Positions 60,000 to 64,000 of a DNA stretch of 64,000 nt are shown piece by piece. Every line of letters starts with the position of its first letter. Within the stretch, counting starts at the first letter, position 1. Location of the stretch: assembly GCA_905147135.1 (NCBI GenBank), contig LR990067.1, positions 1,426,001 through 1,490,000 on the forward strand, given 5' to 3'. The notes beneath the pieces were generated by a model, which saw nothing but the letters and a program-made list of their open reading frames with translations, did not search any database and had not been told where the DNA came from. Origin of the DNA: Blastobasis lacticolella (Eukaryota > Arthropoda > Insecta > Lepidoptera > Blastobasidae). The translations under genes and the position numbers were made by a program.

Positions 60000-60305
60000 C
60001 GACTCGTAAGCGAGAGGTACCGGGTTCGAAACCCACTGCACTTTTCTAAGTTATGTATATTAGTTGAATGCTAACCGATGCTCTTACGGTGAGGGAAAAC
60101 ATCGTGATGAAACCTGCATATTCAGGCGACTGAATGTGTAACCATGATCCAATCTGGTCATTTTCCCCTGGTAGCAGCGTCCCGGAGGTCAGATGGCAGT
60201 CCTAATATGTGTGTAACTACCTAATATGTCCAATCCTGGATGGTCCATGGTCAAGGCGGACCCCGGGCCCTCGTGCGCGAGACCACAACCTGATAACGCC
60301 AAGAT
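60000..60305 (+). repeat. SINE family S1
   Basis: A partial head (GTACCGGGTTCGAAACCC) is followed by the body with GATGAAACCTGCATATTCAG and GGCGGACCCCGGGCCCTCG. Confidence 0.55.
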
Positions 60306-60599
60306 GATTACTTTAGTCAATGAAACATTCGGTTCTCGGTAACGTGCTAAATATAATTCTGCATTGCGTGTCATTTGCCTACACATAATAATTATTATTT
60401 CCTGTAACTCGAGTATTGTTTATTATTATGATCTTGTGGCGACAATAGGCATCTTTAAAGCCTTTAAGCGCTTTTGTCGCCATTATTATTGGAAACATAA
60501 TTGCTAGACATAACTTAATTTCCTGATGTATATATCCGTAGCGCGTTTCCCTCTTTTTTGAGGGGGGAAGTCGGACACACTATCTTTCCTATTCCTATC

Positions 60600-60874
60600 T
60601 GTTACTTCCAAACTAAATTTATTGCGGGATCCGAGATATTAGCTTGTCCTCGGGCGCGCCTGCGTGTCAAAACTCAGGACCTGTGTGTGGTCGCCGCTGT
60701 AGATCCTGGCTACACAGGAGTTGCAGCGGTGGGAACGAGTGGTGCGGGGCAAAGCCTGTTCCACATAATTATCATCAAACCAAAGTTGAGCAACACACGC
60801 GGTCCGCGAACTGGATGGGCGCCCGTGTGTGTTGTGATGTCAGGCCGCTAAGGCGCACGCCCAAGGAGCCACCG
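60600..60874 (+). other. GC-rich exon-like segment
   Basis: It ends at a strong donor (ACCG/GTAAGTAAG) and is GC-richer than its surroundings. One frame has a Cys/His cluster (CGRRCRSWLHRSCSGGNEWC) reminiscent of a zinc-knuckle or PHD-like fold. No acceptor was settled on. It may be an exon or a retroposon gag scrap. Confidence 0.3.
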
Positions 60875-61544
60875 GTAAGTAAGCGTGCGCATCATGTGTG
60901 ATTAGATCTGACGCGGTCCGTATGATCGAGAGCTCGATAGGACCCTCGGTGGCGGTGGGTTATACAAGGAAGATGATTTCTTTCCAACCTTTTGACGAAT
61001 CGTTGGCTACAAGAGTTACGTAGAACTGTGTATCTATCTCCGCTTTTATACTTCTTTGAATATAGAAACAATGAAACCTGTTTCAATGTATAGGCAGGTA
61101 TAAGTAGTCACAGCTTTCCACCAGGTAGATGGTCTTCTAGTTTTGTATTGTGAGAAAAAAAATTACAAAACGCTTTCCTTTTCTCTCAATAATGCCGTTT
61201 TTTTTTGTTATGCGACAAATAATGACTGCCTTAACGACCTTCCAAACCGGAACGACTTCGTTTTTTTTTCTGTATCTACGATTGGGTTGCCATAAAGACT
61301 GGTCTGACAATGCTTGTCTGTCCAAACACCGAAAATGGTGATTTACCTGTTGTATGGACATTTTGCAACATGGACATTTTGAGACTAAACGGTATGCAAT
61401 ACTACAGTATTGGACTTCTTCAAGGCCAAAGTGAACAGACTGTTTCTAGGCAGGCATGTTCCGTCTTCGGCCGCATCGTCACTTATGCGCTTTGACTAAA
61501 TTAAGCAGCCTAAATTCAGAGGTAGAAAGCGTGAGAGCAAATCA

Positions 61545-61675
61545 AAGTGGAATGTATTGCTCAAAAATAAGGTCCATTTTTGTATCACGGCTTTTGAAAA
61601 GCGGAGCCATGCGTTGCATAATTTTGTGATACAAAAATGGACTTTATTCTGTAAGCAATACTTCCTACAGACGGA
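61545..61675. repeat. MITE with inverted ends
   Basis: ATAAGGTCCATTTTTGTATC is mirrored by GATACAAAAATGGACTTTAT, with TATTGCT / AGCAATA outer matches. Confidence 0.55.
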
Positions 61676-62917
61676 GAGGTGAGATGGCGGTCAAATATGG
61701 CTGTAGCAACTAGCTTTTATCGCGACTTCGTTCGCGTCGAATTCACGTATTACTGCCTTGAATTTCGGGCCCTTGTGTTATCCATACATAGTATAAACCA
61801 AAGTCGCTTCCCGCCGTCTGTCCCTATGTATCTATGTACGCTTAGATCTTTTAAACTACGCAACGGATTTTAATGCGGTTTTCAACTATAGATCAAGTGA
61901 TTCAAGAGGAAGGTTTAAAAGAAAGAAAAACGGGTACGTAGGGGTAAAGTAGGTAGGGGTAGGCCACCGACGCTCATCCTTAAAACCGGAATACAAAAAA
62001 GCAAACATTGTTACTTGCCGGGAAACAGATAAGGCGATGGATTCCAGAGGCTTGACTGACTTATCCCTACCCTATCACTGGTAGCTCACTCTAGTCTTTG
62101 GTTATAAACCTGACCGACAGAAAACTTATGTATTATCGAGGTATTATTGTACTTGCGAGCGTATATATGTATGTATTATTTCTAATTTGTAGCCCTCTAA
62201 CGGTTCAATGGAATATGAGATGTTGTCAGATTCGTCTTAGTTGTTCGAGTGATAATGGGTAAATTAAAAATTCAAAATTTAAAAAAATTTCGAAATTTCG
62301 GAGTTTTTTTTTCTCTATAATCAATCGAGTGAAGTATCAAAATAAAGGTCTTCAAAAGGCGATTTCAAAAATATAAACAGCTTATAAACTTAAAAGCAGC
62401 TCTTTTAACAGTAGGCGGCGTGTTTCGTTTATGTACTAATTACATGTTGCTTAGGTATCAATTTCAATTTCTAATAAAGTAAGTAACAAAGACATTAGTT
62501 AGTAAGACAGGTTAGTAAATCATTTAAAACAATACAAAAATAAATAGTCCATCAATAATCAGCGCGTATCGACTGATGTTAGAAAAGTATAACGTTGTAT
62601 TATCTTACGCTGTCGATGGAAGTGTCGCGGTCGGAAACCAAGTAACAAAAACTGGACCTGTTATCTAGCTGTTATCCGATACGCACCCAGACATTGTTTG
62701 GTCACACTATGGCAGTATGGCCACGGGTCCCTTAGCCTTTTGTCTTCGTAATAAAAATAACAAAGGGAATTGTTGGTCGGAGTTATCCCTTCCGTATCCA
62801 AAAGTCCTTTTGGCGAAAAAAAAGACAAATACTTTTGCCTTACACACTTTTTCAAATGGCCAACCGTTTATGTGACGAATTACAGATTCTTAATTATGTC
62901 GGCAGCTACAACACTTC

Positions 62918-63322
62918 TTAGGGTATTTAAGGCATTCCTAACCACTCACTAGATGGCGCCCCGACAATTTTGGTAATTGATAATCGCTTGAAATAGGTTC
63001 TTAGTAAACAGGATATAAACACTGGGTATGTTGTATTAGATAATATTATACTTGTCAATAGTTTGCAACCATTTTAGAGGTTGTAATAATAATGGAACAT
63101 AGTGCCGACTTCTATAAATATTTCTTTTTACACTTCGTTCAACCTTTAACAGTTATGTTTATATTAATAAACACTTTATTTTCAAGTTTAGTATTACTTG
63201 GCTGCATGAAATCACTGCCACCATCATACAGATTTAAAGAAGATTACCAAAATTGTAGGAGCGCCATCTATTGATGCTTTTTGAAACAAACTATCAATAC
63301 CTACTGGAAAACTCCTCATTGT
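62918..63322. repeat. MITE M3, second copy
   Basis: It aligns over about 390 bp with 8400-8795, including ACTCACTAGATGGCGCCCCG and ATTGTAGGAGCGCCATCTAT. Small ORFs in it are unlikely to be real. Confidence 0.6.
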
Positions 63323-64000
63323 ATGAAAAATGTAAAACAAACTGTACGACATCTGATAGTCCGCCGCCATTTTGTATGATTTTGTACCGCGCTAGTGACA
63401 GTGTGAAAGCACGGACACACATCTCCCTCTATGCACATAAATGGGCGGCCATTTTTATGCTTGGCTCATGATTTTGACCAATTTTAACTTGCAAGATTGT
63501 ATTACGAACAGACATGGAGACATGTGAAATTAAATATCCAGGGTTCGAAATTATCGAGATAATTATTTTCTTTGATCAAGATGATTTTCTTATATTTGAC
63601 AGATTATGATCACACACTGCTGTTTTTTGTTGTTAGCTAACTTTAAGATTAAACAAATATGTATAAAGGTTCTAATTATCAAGATAATTATTTTCTTCGA
63701 TGATTGTTTTGATAATTATCGAATATTTGTCAGATTATTATTTTATGATATATCAATCAATCAATCAATCAATGTATTTATTGCATTCATGAGGTTACAA
63801 AACATCTTACAGTTTGAATGTACTTACATCATGAAACCCATGTGGGTATGGCAAAATGTATTGCTTAAATTAATATTTCGGACGTCTTATAATTATTTCG
63901 GGAATCTAGCCCCCAGACGGCCGTTTTTTGTTGTAATTCACTCAAACTCAATCTATACTTAAGGTTTTACTTAAGCTTCGGCATTTTCTTTCATACTCAC
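63323..64000. other. Unassigned sequence
   Basis: AT-rich, with an (ATCA)n run at 63752-63775. No gene or repeat family is recognised. Confidence 0.35.

Noticed and set aside
63092..63274. Small plus-strand ORF
   Set aside because: It lies wholly within MITE M3, and the other copy at 8.6 kb does not keep it open.

Overview
The window looks like lepidopteran (moth or butterfly) nuclear DNA. The reasons are short exons with GT-AG introns scattered through repeat-rich sequence, many copies of several short tRNA-headed and other SINE-like families, palindromic MITEs, broken RTE-like and CR1/Jockey-like retroposons, a DD37D mariner, and (CAT)n runs ending retroposed copies. There is no operon structure and there are no ribosome binding sites. 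The species was not identified.

Two protein-coding genes can be assembled by joining exons whose splice sites and reading phases agree; both lie on the minus strand. Gene 1 (955..36312, 28 exons, about 12.65 kb of coding sequence) begins with a signal peptide. It continues as a very long Ser/Lys/Glu/Pro-rich region containing two huge open exons (about 2.7 and 4.0 kb) and several 7- and 12-residue tandem repeats. It ends in an Ig-like domain, further Cys-bearing exons, a compact Cys-rich module, one transmembrane helix and a short cytoplasmic tail. The Ig domain plus the Gly-Tyr/CC/C-x2-C module resembles the ZPBP/Sp38 sperm (acrosomal) protein family, so this may be a giant, fast-evolving sperm protein. 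The exon chain is phase-consistent everywhere except at exons 15/16. There the only open path does not join the downstream exons in frame, and the frame that does join them carries a TAA.

Gene 2 (43871..55966, 7 exons, 379 residues) resembles TEX9, a testis-expressed coiled-coil protein. Its final exon runs straight into a roughly 1 kb, 100-bp-unit tandem array made of copies of its own last coding segment. If both assignments hold, the two genes form a small neighbourhood of male germ-line genes.

Layout: 0-1 kb holds MITEs. 1-36.3 kb is gene 1, with introns full of repeats, including a 1.1 kb palindrome at 5-6 kb and a GAGCGAGC-rich minisatellite. 36.3-43.9 kb is repeat-dominated intergenic DNA with a frame-broken remnant of coding-like sequence at 38.7-39.6 kb. 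43.9-56 kb is gene 2, whose large intron holds a mariner interrupted by a retroposon that is itself interrupted by a MITE. 56-64 kb is a possible divergent promoter and weak plus-strand first-exon candidates, followed by repeats. All calls come from reading the sequence; no database search was possible.
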